Below, one piece after another: positions 34,031 through 45,979 of a stretch of DNA of 64,000 nucleotides. The notes below the pieces were generated by a model. It did no database searches and was not told the DNA's origin. It worked only from the letters and a program-made list of their open reading frames with translations. How positions within the stretch are numbered: position 1 is the first letter of the stretch; the number at the start of each line of letters is the position of its first letter. Made by a program: the position numbers and the translations under genes. This DNA is from Azolla caroliniana. Its lineage: Eukaryota > Polypodiophyta. The stretch spans positions 3,038,001 to 3,102,000 of the forward strand of contig JBHGNT010000009.1 of NCBI GenBank assembly GCA_043228905.1, written 5' to 3'.

Positions 34031-34064
34031 GAAGTTTCTAGAATGTTCTAGAGAAATCTAGAAT
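34031..34064. promoter_or_regulatory. Heat-shock-element cluster
   Basis: GAAGTTTCTAGAATGTTCTA followed by AAATCTAGAA: four to five GAA/TTC blocks at 2-base spacing, about 20 bp upstream of the TATA-like box. Confidence 0.55.
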
Positions 34065-34109
34065 ATACATGAAATAATAAATGAAAATAAATTTATTTGT
34101 ATTACAATG

Positions 34110-34180
34110 CATGGTTTAATGGTAAAGGTTCAACTTTTGTAACACAAGGTAATGGGTTCAAATCTTTTTGGTGTCATACC
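34110..34180 (+). repeat. tRNA-like module antisense to the 5' LTR
   Basis: GGTTTAATGGTAAAGG, TTTTGTAACACAAGG and ATGGGTTCAAATCTTTTTGG. It is nearly identical to 28425-28490, as expected for two LTRs of one element. Confidence 0.65.
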
Positions 34181-34239
34181 ATGCCATATCATGACAAGTA
34201 TGGTCTTCAATGTATCCACGCTTATTAGTGGGCCGTGCT

Positions 34240-35813
34240 GGTTTGTTAATGGGTGCTTTTAATATGTGTGTTGATGCTTCACAATCTACTTCACGATTCT
34301 CATTGATGGATTCTCCTTAGCAAGCAGTTTGGGACAAATTGGCATCAGAGGTTTTAAAGTTGGAAGTATGGAAATGGTTGCATCAAGATGAGGTTGGGTT
34401 CACATTTCAATATGTGCAATATAAGGAAACATGGAGCAGGCTGGATAGGATGTATGTTATGCATGATGAGTCCTTTTTGTTAGAGATGCTTAATATGTCA
34501 ATTATGCAAGAGTTTGTGACATCGAATCATTTTCCCATATGTTTTGAGTTTAATAAACATGGGGTAGATATGTACAAAACATTACTTGATCGAGTTCCAT
34601 TGAGGTTTAATTCTTCTTTATTATTACATTTGTTATTTGATACCTATATGCAACAAATTTTTGGCATGTTTTCAGAACAAGTTATTTCAAAAGGATGGCA
34701 TGCATGGGATACAAATGTAAAATTCGTGTTCGTTTAGCATAACATTTGTTTCCTACGTTGGAAAACGAATGCGAATGTTATTCAAAGATTCTTGTGTATT
34801 TTTTTGTTTTTTTCCCATTTTTAAAATATTTTTTTCTGTTTTTAAAATTTTTTTAGGCTTATTTACCTCATAATAAATAGTTAATCTAAAAGTATGGTAT
34901 TTATCATTCTTTGACGGTGTTTTTCTTACGCGAATGCGAATGCGAATGCACATATGATACGTATGGTTCATACTATGCTACAAAACACCAGTGATATTCA
35001 TCGTATGTATGGTATGGCTAATGCTAAAAGATGTACGAAATTTATTGATAAGTTTTCATATATTCTTATGTGATGCAATGTACTATTGATGAATAATCTG
35101 TATGATGAAGAACTTTTGGATGTTCAAGTTCAAGTACAGGACACTGTGAAGAATTTGTCTTGTCAAAGTTACCAATAAACAAGACTACGTCAATTAAAGG
35201 AGGGATTTATAGATAATCAATCACAATCTCATATGTTTTTTCAAGGATTAAGACCACCATATGATCATTCGAATGTGGTACAAATTAAGATAGGGGATGA
35301 CATTGTTGTAGACCCAATCCAGGTTATTGAGTTATGTATTACTCATTTTAAGAATTTGACTGGGCCAGAATTGATTATTAATGAGGATGTGTTGAAAGCA
35401 CGACAAGAGTTTTATAATGTAATTGGGTGTGTCATGAATACAAATATTTGTCAATAATTGGATGCTAATTTTGAAGAAGTTGAGGTGGAAAAGGTATTGT
35501 TTCACCTTCCAAATGGTAAAAGCCCAAGTTGGGATGGTATTACAAATGAAGTTTTTAAGAAGTATGCTGACATGCTTAAGAGTCCATTCACACAAATGTT
35601 TCAACAATGTTTGGATTTTGGTTTCATGCCTAAGAGCTGGAAGGTGGGGTTAATCAAATTGATACCAAAGGTACTATCTCCGAAGTGATTTCATCAATGG
35701 AAGCCTATTTCATTGATGGGAGGGTTGTACAAAGTGTTTGCAAATATATTATCCAACAGACTTAAGAAATTCTTAGCTCAACTTATTTATCCATCTCAAC
35801 TTATGTAAAGTCT
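34240..35813 (+). pseudogene. LINE ORF2 remnant (endonuclease and RT)
   Basis: Endonuclease end: MGAFNMCVDASQS, FTFQYVQYKETWSRLDRMYV, SNHFPICFEF. RT start: EVEVEKVLFHLPNGKSPSWD, FVNEVFKKY-type, MPKSWKVGLIKLIPKVL, MGGLYKVFANILSNRLKK. Many stops. An AT-rich stretch at 34740-35000 looks foreign or very decayed. It differs in wording from the LINEs at 50-54 kb and 61-64 kb, so it is another family. Its 5' part was separated by the chromovirus at 28503-34196. Confidence 0.8.
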
Positions 35814-36374
35814 ATGCATTTCTACGAAAGTTGAAAGGACTATTAATGTGACAATTTTCTTTATTGGTGCAAGTAATTATTTCCTCAATGGAGTGTTCAT
35901 CTTACCTATTAACAATTTACATGTTCCACCACTCATGTTACACTACTACATTGTGACACCCATTCTAAGTAGTTTTTACCACACACGATTACTAGAATAC
36001 ATAATTGTAATTGTGTCTTTTCATCAAACATTATGATTTTGACTATGAGAAGCCATAAGTTGGAATATAAGATTCACTGTTCAAATAATCTTCAAAATAA
36101 CTCCCAATGGTTCTAGACTCATCCTAAGTGCAAAGTACAATGAAATGATCTTATTAAACAAATTGTGTCTATATGTATAAAGAATTTACATATATATAAC
36201 TTAAATTGATGTATAATAACAAATTTGATCATTTTGATTAAGAGTCCATACATAATGTGTCTCTTGGATAGGGAATTAGTGAAAATTGTGTATTTAGTCT
36301 CATTCAAAGTTATCACATGAACTATCAATTTGGGGAATAATAACAAGAAATGAAGATCATAGTTGTGGATACAT
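35814..36374. other. AT-rich intergenic sequence
   Basis: No gene or repeat structure recognised. Part is probably the 3' UTR and terminator region of the minus-strand host gene. Confidence 0.5.
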
Positions 36375-39300
36375 TTAGATGTATAGTTGGTCTTGTAAAC
36401 AGAGTTTCCTTGTAGCGATCAGGAGGAGGTCCTCCATGGTGGTGGGATGCAATGAAAGGCCAACTTGACCAGAGAAGGTAGCGAAATTCTCGAGGTCGGA
36501 GGTGGACGCGGAGACGCAACGAAGGCACGAACCGAACGCATGTGTCTGGAAGAGCGAGACAAACGCATCGTCCACCTCTGCCAATGATATGGCTAGCTCC
36601 ACACAAAAGCGTCGTAGTCTAGGGAGCTTCATGATGGAGGATCCCCCATGGCTCTTCAACATTTCGACCAACACTTTCACTAGTTCTTCCTTGTTGGTAC
36701 CCGCGTTGTCCAACGTCTCGTCAAGTACTATAGACGGCAATGTTAGTGTGGTCGAGGAGGAGTTCTTGAGCATGAGAATGGTCTTGGCGGCCAGGCCGAT
36801 CGCGGCCTCCTTTATCCTCTCCCCTACAGCTGGATCGATCACGAGTTTCAACATCTGCGAAGGAGGACACCAGAATCACACGTTATAGCATGGAAACCAG
36901 TGGTCACCACGAAACATGTGCTAAATGTAAATGCTAATCATCAGCTTGTTCGATTTGACTTTCTTGCTAGGGAAATTCCCAGTTTACTCATTTAAATTGG
37001 GTCCTTACCTTTTCTATCTTCTTTATCAATTTAGGACTTAAATAATGGCAATGATTGAGACTTGACGACAATGATTGATATTTCATGGTTGGCACTTAAA
37101 AGACAATGATTGCCATTTGATGACAATGATTGCCACTTAATAACAATGATTGGGGGCACAATTAAATTATGCAGTACCTGAGGCGTGATCGACTGCCCAA
37201 TTCGTATCTTGCAATCGTCGGAGCATTCACATTCGTTCTTACCCTCGCAGAAATTGCGCAAGAGGAAGAGCGCATGCTGGCCCCGAGGGTCTAATTTGTA
37301 ATTCCCAATCCCATAGATCAATGCGTCCACTATGCTAGGATTGATTGCCTCGCTGTCGTTAGCCGAGAGATTCGTCAAAGAATTGATCGATGAGCTCTTG
37401 CTTAATCTGATATTAAAACTCGTTAATTGACTCTCTCCCATTATATCTTGTGGTTTAATGCGAAGCATTCTCACGCAATTCCTCGACAGAGTGTTGTCGA
37501 ATCTCGGTAGAGAAAGCAGAGACAGAGCCTTTCCAGCAACCGTAGCGATTTTCACTCTTAGTTTATGAATGTGGGGTTTAAATCTATAATCCGTGGCATC
37601 GTAAGTGCCGCTGCCGAGATTGATGAAGAATAACGCGAAAAGTGCGTGCATAATGCCGCCTGTCCTTCCGATGACGTCTCGCACCTCCTCATCCATGGCG
37701 AGATTCGAGAGCGTATCGGCGGCAAGGAACTTGAGCTTCAAAAGGTCCACATACTCTCCTTCCGGCATTCCGTTTAGTGAGGATGATGTCTGGTTGATGG
37801 TTCCACTGGCATTGTCGATTTGGAGCAGCTTTTCGTTGAGAATATCTCTGAGATGAGCTATGGAAAGCACAACCTTGGCTATGACTTGGCGTAGAGTCCT
37901 CCCCGCAAGGCCGTTGCAGGCAGTCAGATCATTGATGAGTTGCAACGACAGCCATAAAACGATATTGTAGCCGTCCTTCCCGCCCGACTTGGAGTTGGAA
38001 ATGTCGATAAACGAAACTATTCTACTCAGGAGGCCGCGAGTCGCACCGATCTGAGCGCATACCATCTCGTTCTTGTACGCTAGCTTGATCAAGATCCGAA
38101 GCCCTAATTGCACACGCAGATCGCTGGGACGATGGAGCATGGGATTGCGGGGGGCAATGGCGATACGATCCGAAGTAGGGTGCATCCACTGGGTCCAGGA
38201 AAGCATGGCCGCCAATTCCCGAGGTCTTGATGGAAGTACCTTATCTACCAATGGGTCAGGATCAGGATGGGCCTCTGGGGCAGCTAGCAATCCAGAGATA
38301 GCTTCCATTGATCCTGATATGGCACCTACCCGAATGCCCGCGACGTTATTATCCACGAGCTTCGACAGGAGCATGGCCGCCCAATCTCCAATGATGCGGT
38401 GATCCTCGTTCTGCCATGTCAGCATGTCTAATAGCCTCTCGACTGTGCCGTGGCTGGACGTAGAGATGGATTGGAGTGTCACGTGCCGGCGTTGATCGAG
38501 GTGGGCAGCTTCGGAGTTAGGGTGGTTGGGTGGCGATGCCATGGCATAGAGCGCCTTGAGCCCGAGGAGGTGCTCGCGATGGGCCTCGGGACCATCGGAT
38601 TGGAGCCATTCCATGGCGTAATTGAGGAGGCTCATCTTCAGGCCTTGGAAGACGCTGTCGGTGAGGCACGTGGAGTAGACGTCGTAGAAGAAGCGGCGCA
38701 AGGTGTGGCCCTCGGGGTCGTGGGGGAGGAGGCCGCAGCGCGCGTTGGTGGACTTGAGGATCTTGCGCACCGAGATGTGGTACTGCCAGTAGGCGCGGCC
38801 GGAGAGGAAGATGGCGGCCTCGGTGAGAGTGAGGGAGTAGAAGATGAAGAGGGAGGAGATGTGGGTGCGCTCGGGATCGGATTCGCCCGGGATGAGGTAG
38901 TCGCGGATAACGAGGCGCCAGACGGAGAGCGCAATGCAGACGAGGGCCGAAGCGATCTGGAGCCAGTAGAGGAAGAGGCTGATCCGGCGGGCCTGGAAGA
39001 GCCACTGCCAGCAAGGTAGGAAGGAGAAGTGGGAGGATTGGGAGTCTGATTGGTGGCGGCGGCGCTGCTGCTGCTGCTGCTCGAGGTCCGGATAGTCGGC
39101 CTCGGCGGAGTGGAGGCGCGGGCTGACGAGCGTGGTGAAGGCGCGCTCAATGGAGTGGTAGGCCTCGGTGATGAGGATGGCCGGGGAGGAGGAGCCGCCG
39201 GTGTATTGGTGCTGCAGCTCCAGCTCGTGGGACCTGCTGAAGATGCGGAAGCCCTCGGTGACGAGGATGGTGGTGACGATCCAGAAGTCGTCGCTCTTCA

Positions 39301-39754
39301 TGGAGCTGGCGTAGCCGCCCAGGAGGACAACGGTGGCCCACAGGAAGCTGAGCGCGCCGATGTTGGTGGCGGCCTTCTCCAGGACGGCCACGCGCATGGC
39401 CAGCATGATGAGCGGGCGCTCCGGCGGCGGCGGCGGCGGCGGGGACACATTTTGGGGGTCCTCCACGACCAGGAAAAGGGGCCTGGCAGCGGGTGGTTCC
39501 GGTGGTGGGAGGTGGAAGGACGCGGCGGCGGCGGCGGCGGCGTATTTGGGAGCCTGCTGGAGGCCTCGGTTGCTACCGCTGGAGAGATAGGGGGAGGGGC
39601 TGAATTTGTCGCTGAAGGAGGCGAAGGCGGCGGAGGAGGATTTGGAGGAGGAGTTGGAGGAGGAGTTGGAGGAGGCTCCTCCGCCGCCGCCGGTGGCTGC
39701 CGCCTCCAAACCCCAGAGGTTGAGGGAAAGGCGATGGCTCTCGCTATTCCTCAT
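36375..39754 (-). CDS. ARM-repeat membrane protein, two exons
   Basis: Exon 1 39754-37178 (859 codons), intron 37177-36855 (CAG|GTACTG to TCGCAG|ATG), exon 2 36854-36375; 1018 aa, phase 0. The N-terminus is Ser/Gly/Ala/Pro-rich and low complexity (1-110). Hydrophobic segments follow at about 131-150, 157-166, 258-284 and 299-320. From about 360 the protein is helical with ARM-like repeats (VERLLDMLTWQNEDHRIIGD, LRILIKLAYKNEMVCAQIG, LKFLAADTLSNLAMDEEVRD, ALFLLRNFCEGKNE). It resembles the plant ARM-repeat superfamily proteins with membrane-spanning N-termini, whose function is not settled. High GC in exon 1, no stops, a clean intron and a TATA box make it the one convincing host gene here. Confidence 0.88.
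37040..37155. repeat. CAATGATTG repeats in the host-gene intron
   Basis: CAATGATTG occurs five times about 15-35 bp apart inside the 323-bp intron, several with the context GACAATGATTGCCA. It is a small, irregular tandem array that does not touch the splice sites. Confidence 0.85.
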
Positions 39755-39831
39755 TCTCTTTCTATTTGGGTTTTGCTGCCTATTAAATGTATTCTATTTT
39801 TTCCTAGTTTTTGCTTATGTATTTGGTATTT

Positions 39832-40168
39832 GGGTATCGTATGTATATGATGCTATGTATTTGGGTATGGTATGTATGTATGTATATGATACTATGTATT
39901 TGGGTATCGTATGTATATGATGCTATGTATTTGGGTATGGTATGTATGTATGTATATGATGCTATGTATTTGGGTATCGTATGTATATGATGCTATGTAT
40001 TTGGGTATGGTATGTATATAATGCTATGTACTTGGGTATCGTATATGATGCTATGTATTCGAATATCGTATATGATGCTATTTATTTGGGTATTGTATGT
40101 ATATGATTCTATGTATTTGGGTTATTGTATGTATATGTTGCTATGTATTTGGGTATTGTATATGATGA
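39832..40168. repeat. ~31-bp tandem repeat in the host-gene leader
   Basis: About ten imperfect copies of TATTTGGGTATCGTATGTAT plus ATGATGCTATG, between the start codon (39754) and the TATA box (40238-40250). On the gene strand it lies in the inferred 5' UTR. It is directly followed by GGAGAA repeats (40172-40206). Confidence 0.9.
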
Positions 40169-40171
40169 TGA

Positions 40172-40206
40172 TGAAGGAGAAGGAGAAGGAGAAGGAGAAG
40201 GAAAAA
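40172..40206. repeat. (GGAGAA)n microsatellite
   Basis: About 35 bp of GAAGGA/GGAGAA repeats near the inferred transcription start. On the gene strand it is a CTTCTC run, common near plant TATA promoters. Confidence 0.9.
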
Positions 40207-40237
40207 GGTGTGTGATGAAATGAAATGGAGGGATGAT

Positions 40238-40250
40238 GGTATTTATAATA
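40238..40250 (-). promoter_or_regulatory. TATA box of the ARM-repeat gene
   Basis: Minus-strand TATTATAAATACC, the only good TATA match within 600 bp upstream of the start codon. It implies a 5' UTR of about 450 bp that holds the tandem repeats. Confidence 0.6.
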
Positions 40251-41869
40251 CGAGAAAAACACTTCATGCTCGGCCTCCATACGTCATGGGCCTTGACTTT
40301 GCATGCCCATGTACGAGAGATTCTCGCGGCATCTAGGGAGAGAACGACAGACATCATGTGTCGATTTTATCGACTAACTAACTACTTACCTTGTACTCCT
40401 AACGAACAAACGAGTGTACACAATCGATGTCAATAAATGCCCTCGCTCATGATCACACGTACTTATTGGATCGTAGTTTTTGTCCCTTTTTTTTTTTTAA
40501 CAAGCATGGCGATGTGTGGCCGATGAGCATGCCAACAACTACATAGATTGATAGAACTAGAACGAGAAACCTTAAGCGTCCACGAAGACGTCACTCTTGA
40601 CCTATACACAAAAAGTTTCTTTATGCACATCTCTTTCCTAAAAAGTGTCCATGTGTGATTAGTGCACTCGGCATGTGAGTGCAACCTAAGTTATCATTAC
40701 TTCTTAATATGTCTCATGAATCACAATCTATGTTGAGCATGTATAAAGCAAGTACATGTACATATATGTATGTCTGTGTGTGTTGGTTCACTCATATTGA
40801 TATTCTTGTATCTCTTTATCCGTAAATTCACCTTTAACATGGCGCTTTAGGAATCATACACCTTTTATTTTTCTTTGGATATCCATACCATGAATTTGTT
40901 GATACTTCATAGATTTGTCTCATAGGCAACTTTGGCCTCGTGTAGACATTACTATATGTATATATTTCTTTATCGTTTTGTCTCACATTGTCTTCTTTCA
41001 AGGTTCACAAGACATAATTGACTACACAATTATGTATGTCCCTTTCCTTGTTTACCCCATATTCTCTTTCTTGAATAGTTAATGTCACAAACTAGTGTAG
41101 ATTTGAGAGGTCTACTCCAATCCTATTTATTTTTTCCAACCGTAAATGGCAATGTGCATAAACTCTTGTTGACGTAGACACTTCATTCTCTGATTATGAA
41201 GTATGAATATTACCGTTCTTATTTATGATGCAACTAGGGCTACCTTATTGGTAACCCAAGTTTTTCTTCTAAATGTACTAATCAATCCACGACATAGTGA
41301 TTTCCTACTTACCCTAGCAGATCAGGCAAAAACGTACTATATTAATGACACCTCTTATCACTTCATCTTGTGCTTGGATTTTAATTTTTCACATGATGTA
41401 GTTCATATCAGATAACATTATCCATATATTTTATTTCTAACTTGTGTGTTGTGCCAATGTGTTTATCAATGTTGGTCATATAAATTTATGGTGATATTGC
41501 CAATAAATATCTTGCTATGCTAGAGGCATAACAAAGAACATTTGATGGTATTTGATCTTCTTTGAGCTCAATTCTAATGAGAAGCAAAATGTGTCGCATG
41601 TGGTTGGTACTGTAATTTGACAATCAACACATTTGATGATTTGACGACATTGGTGAAAACATTTTTTAATCTCAAATATAAATTGCAAAGATATATCAAA
41701 ATGGTGCTTCATAGGAGTTCGGTTGGCTCAAAACTAATCTTAAGTGCTCACTTCTAGATTATCATATTTCAAAATTATCAAGATTTATGCAGTTTGAGTA
41801 AGTGTTAAATGGTGAATTATCTAAGCAATTTTTGAAAATATCCTTGTTCAAAATGGTTAGTCATAAGAA
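40251..41869. other. AT-rich intergenic sequence
   Basis: No gene, element ends or repeats recognised apart from a T run at about 40487. The open frames are short and without domain signals. Confidence 0.5.
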
Positions 41870-42080
41870 CTAATAAAAAACTTAATAAACCTTTAACCCA
41901 AACCACTCAAACTTATAAACCAACAAAGCTGAGTTTTAGAACCGAACCGAACCGTTTGTTAATAATAAGCTAAACCAAACCAAACCAAACCAAACTATTT
42001 AATTATTTTGGAACTAATAAACCATGGCTTTACTGGTACGGTTCAGTTTGAGTTGAAATTGGGCCCATAGTTTATTATCA
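41870..42080 (-). repeat. GGTTTGG/GGTTCGG-rich repeat, minus copy
   Basis: The reverse complement matches 45710-45925 across about 200 bp, including AGTTCCAAAATAATTAAAT, AAACGGTTCGGTT and AAGTGGTTTGG blocks. Short runs of CAAAC inflate it. It is likely a non-autonomous repeat; the class was not determined. Confidence 0.65.
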
Positions 42081-43960
42081 ATCGAAATCTCTATAACCTT
42101 TGAATGATTAGGAAAATATCATAAATGGTTTGCACATATAGGAAGGGAAATATCAATTATGCCTTTGGTACATCTAGTACTAAAACATTTTTTCATCATG
42201 CCAAACTGTAGAAAGAGAAAAAAGAAAAAAGGAAGAAAGGGATATGTATGTTTCTATATATTTATTTTTTAAATAACACTAAAACTAATCAAGCTTTAAG
42301 AAAATTATTCTTCTCTTTTTGTTGTTTGATAGACGAAAGTTTTTATATCATGAAGAATACTAGAGGTATTTATTGGCCCTTATATATGGGGTATTTATAC
42401 CGAGAATAATCATAAGGTATTTGAGTAAGAGCTTACCCATAAATATTGGATGGTCCCACAAACAATTGAGTTTTTGATGCATGTGCTTCACCACTTCGAT
42501 TAACCATTGGCTAACATATAATGCTAACGTAAGTGGTTGTGTTCATGAAGAAGTGGCAACCATACTTAGAGATGCATTACTTTTGTGAACAAGAACCACA
42601 TTGCTAATTTAGTTGCATGATTGCTTTGCCTCTAATTTATGTAGGGAAATATTTATCAAAAAGGAGATACAATAATGTATTCACAAGGAATGGATAGCAA
42701 TCATTAGGGGATCTAAGTCTTCCATGCAACGAAAAAATAGCACTATACTAATCAATGGTTGCTTTAATGTTATTGAAAGTTTTGACATTTGTTAGATGTC
42801 TTTTTCATTAGACAAATGCAATAGCTCAAATCCTTGAGAAATCAATTATGATGTTTTGTTATGGCATAGTCTCAAAACTTCTAAATCCCTTGAGAAGATC
42901 AAAGTCCAAATAGAAATTTTTGTTGTTGGATGCAAAAGAAACATGTTTTTATCAAGCCAAATATACAATCCATTGAATCAGATATTAAAAATTTCTCGAA
43001 TCAAAACTTCCTCTATTTAGGTCATCATTAGAAATAATTGTCCTATGGTGGAAATTTTCATTCCATCAAAAGATCACCTGGAAGAGTGCCATTTTACAAC
43101 GAAACAAATGGTGGCAAAACGAAGATAGGGCTTCGTCTATTATGTACAAACATGCCTTAAGTGGCATAGTCCTTGTGCTCATTTAAGAGGAAGCACACGT
43201 GACAACATGTAGAGCATCCTTAGGCCTAATAGTAGAAGGCCAAACAATTTGAAAACAATATGTAGTGTAACGGTGAAGGCATGTTAATGAAAACACTAAC
43301 ATAACTAATAAGTAGCTAAGAAGATGATATCTAATTAGTTATTGTTTTAGTTGTTCTTTAGTGGGTGGATCTTAAAGATAAATACCATTAATTATGTGGA
43401 GTGAAATATGGGAATACCCAAGTTTTTGAATTTGAAAATTGGAGTTTTGTGCACTTATGTTTGGGCATTTAATGTCAACACACTCCCTCAGCATCTTCAA
43501 TATTGCATTGAAGTTCAAATAGATGGAGCATTGTGAACATGAATGTAAAAGGACTCCATGCATCAATAAGAAAACACATAAATCAATAGATAGCCTAGTA
43601 AAGCCGATTTATAAGAGGACCTCATTGCCTTTTCATCTAGATAGTTATCAATATATATAATATATAATATATATATCTGACTTTATTTGTTTTTGTTTCT
43701 AAAAATCTAACCACTGATAGGTTTTGTTTTCTTGTTGATTTTGACAAAGTTGTCACAATGATACATGAGGATGTCACGCAAGTCGCAATCTAACAAGATA
43801 ATTTGACTATTCCTAGTGAATAGGGTTTATGTAGAATCATTTAGTGATTTCACTCAAATATTCATACATTTAGGGCACACACATAATTAGGGTTTTGGTT
43901 AGAAGCAAACACTTACAAGTATGCAATGGTGGTTATTAGTTAACAAACATACATTTCTCT
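42081..43960. other. AT-rich intergenic sequence
   Basis: No gene recognised. A TA-rich run (about 43650-43676) is the only structure noted. Confidence 0.5.
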
Positions 43961-43961
43961 T

Positions 43962-44200
43962 TAGGGCTAAAATTAGATTTTAATAGATTTCTAGGTAGGG
44001 TTAGAATCAAATTCTTATAGATTTGCAAATAGGATTAAAATCAAAATCCAATACATATGTAGATAAGGTTTCAATCATATTGTGAAGGTATATAGATAGG
44101 GTTAAAATCATATTCTAATAGGTACGTAAATAGGGCTAGACTAAGATCATGACATATATATAGTTAGGGTTAGAGTCACATATGCAGTATGTACAATTAG
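43962..44200. repeat. Degenerate ~34-bp minisatellite
   Basis: About seven diverged units of the type TAGGGTTAAAATCATATTCT plus AATAGATATGTAAA. The TAGGGTTA core makes it look telomere-like at first sight, but the unit is too long. Confidence 0.75.
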
Positions 44201-44479
44201 ATTCTATATGGTACATATAGATGTTTTCATAATCTAAATATATTAGTTAAGTTTGAATGCAGGTGGCTAATTCCTCCCTATCCTAAGGTGTTCAATTATC
44301 ACAAGTTCTATGAGATAAATGATGATTTTCTACTTTGTATATGGTCATTCACTATGTGGTATTGACCATTGCAGTAGTAGCTGCAAAGATGATATTTGAT
44401 CTAGACTGGTTGTTAATTTATAACGCAACTAAAGTAAGGGGGTAGGTGACGATAAAGCATATATGTTGTGAATTTTATT

Positions 44480-45014
44480 ACACTTACATGATGATTCATC
44501 AAAAAGTTTATCAAGTTATTACCATTAATAACAAGCTATCATTTGCCTTCACAAGGGCATTTGCATACAAAAACTGTTAAGGAAGCTATTAATAAAGAGA
44601 AGTACATGATAGCATGGGCCATCAATAGAGAGGCTATGGAATGCAAGGTCAGTATGGTTTTCACGGAAATAAGGAGAAAGGAGGGAAGGGTCTCTAATGG
44701 CCAAGAAAGGAGGGAAGGGTCTCTAAGTATCTGAATTATTGAGAGAATTTGAAAAGAAGTACATTGAGCTCTCGGTGTGGGATTGAGAGCTTCTTCAGTC
44801 ATAGAAGGTAGATTTGTTCGTCCAAATTGCTTTGAAGGGGGGCATTGCGGATGGAAGACCACGAGGAAACCTCGAAGAAGATGGGAAGATTCATTTGCTA
44901 GAAACTCAAACGCCACTTCGATTCAACTTTGAAAAAGGTGGAATGAGAAAGTTAATGGAGAATGCTGAAGCCAACATGAAATGCATTGCATGCATAACCA
45001 TAATTTATCCCATG
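44480..45014. other. Unassigned sequence
   Basis: Open frames on both strands (minus 44916-44539, plus 44814-45050) show no recognisable domain. GGAAGGGTCTCTAA occurs twice (about 44693 and 44715). Perhaps an element leader. Confidence 0.3.
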
Positions 45015-45310
45015 TTAGTTTTTATCATAGTATTCTACACACTAGGATGAAAGTGTGAGGGTCAATCGAGAGTGTAAAGAAAGGAGGATTACACTTAATC
45101 CTAGGGATTGATACAACACATAAGGGACAAGTATGAACTTGATTTGGGGCCATAGATCTGGCTATAATTATGACGACTAGCTATCCTCATTACATACATT
45201 ATTTGGCTACGTCGACACTATGATCTTGTGGTGAACATACTCTTGTGACGAGCATTTGTCAATACTAGTTATGACTCAATGCCATGACAATGGTATGGGA
45301 TGTTATTCAA
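45015..45310 (+). mobile_element. Decayed LTR fragment related to 4807-5254
   Basis: Shares blocks with the iMet-primed LTR: TAGTATTCTACAC, GAGAGTGTAAAGAA, GGATTACA-TTAATCC, CTATCCTCAT, GACTCAATGCCA. About 300 bp, no PBS. Confidence 0.65.
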
Positions 45311-45710
45311 GAAGATTAAGAAGAATCTCATAAAACCCTAATGGTGCAATCTTGAAACTCAAAATGAGCGACCTGAAACAAGCCCTCTTCCCCTCCTTTT
45401 ATAGAGAAGGAAACATTGCTATAACCACTATATCTTTGAACATTGCTAGTAGCAATTTGAACTTTGCACTACTTGTATTTCATTAATAGCTCTAACCACC
45501 ATATCTTTTTGCTATATTTCAGTGGTTGTTGCTGGACCCCTTTTTTCTATCGACTTTCTATCGACCACGATAATGTTGCCCAAAATAATGAATTAATCGA
45601 CCAACTACATAATTTTGACATGCAATAGAAATGTTTTTGAACATTTGATACAACAATTCTTTGAGTCCTCCGACCTTGCAACAACCCCACTTAGCCCTAA
45701 ACTTGATGCA

Positions 45711-45925
45711 ACTAGTAGCAATGGGCTCGGTTTCGGCTCAAACCAAACAGAACCGTTAAGCCATACTTTAAAGGTTTATAAGTTCCAAAATAATTAAATG
45801 ATTTGGTTTGGTTTTAATGATTAATAAACGGTTCGGTTTTAATTTGGTTTGGTTCTGAAACTGGGGTTTATTGATTTATAGGTTTAAGTGGTTTGGTTTA
45901 AAGGTTTTTAGGTTTTTGGGGCAAC
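45711..45925 (+). repeat. GGTTTGG/GGTTCGG-rich repeat, plus copy
   Basis: Inverted partner of 41870-42080, 3.6 kb away. See that entry for the shared blocks. Confidence 0.65.
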
Positions 45926-45979
45926 CTTTTTTATCCCTTACATGTTTATGTAATTTAATTATGGTTTAATTAATGATAG

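Larger units (their letters stand above)
28504..34196 (-). mobile_element. Chromovirus (Ty3/gypsy), decayed, with nested LTR
   Basis: Minus-strand order: 5' LTR (from 34196), gag, protease, RT with YLDD, RNase H, integrase, chromodomain relic, polypurine tract. All domains are recognisable but broken. Gag is split by a 974-bp LTR (32066-33039). The 5' edge at 34196 interrupts a plus-strand LINE. Confidence 0.88.
33681..34196 (-). mobile_element. 5' LTR of the chromovirus
   Basis: The minus-strand start is TGTCATGATATGGC at 34196. In order: tRNA-like module (34110-34180), heat-shock-type array (34031-34064), TATA-like CTAAAAATAGAGGC (about 34001-34012), then purine/AG-rich sequence to gag. 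The leader boundary near 33680 is approximate. The right edge abuts a LINE. Confidence 0.7.

Noticed and set aside
38450-39850. Long plus-strand ORFs opposite the host gene
   Set aside because: High-GC antisense shadows of exon 1; the minus frame has domains, splice sites and a TATA box.
43962-44200. Interstitial telomere repeat
   Set aside because: The unit is about 34 bp with only a short TAGGGTTA core, not a 7-bp TTTAGGG array.
44539-44916. 125-codon minus-strand ORF
   Set aside because: No domain, no support from composition or context; left as unassigned sequence.
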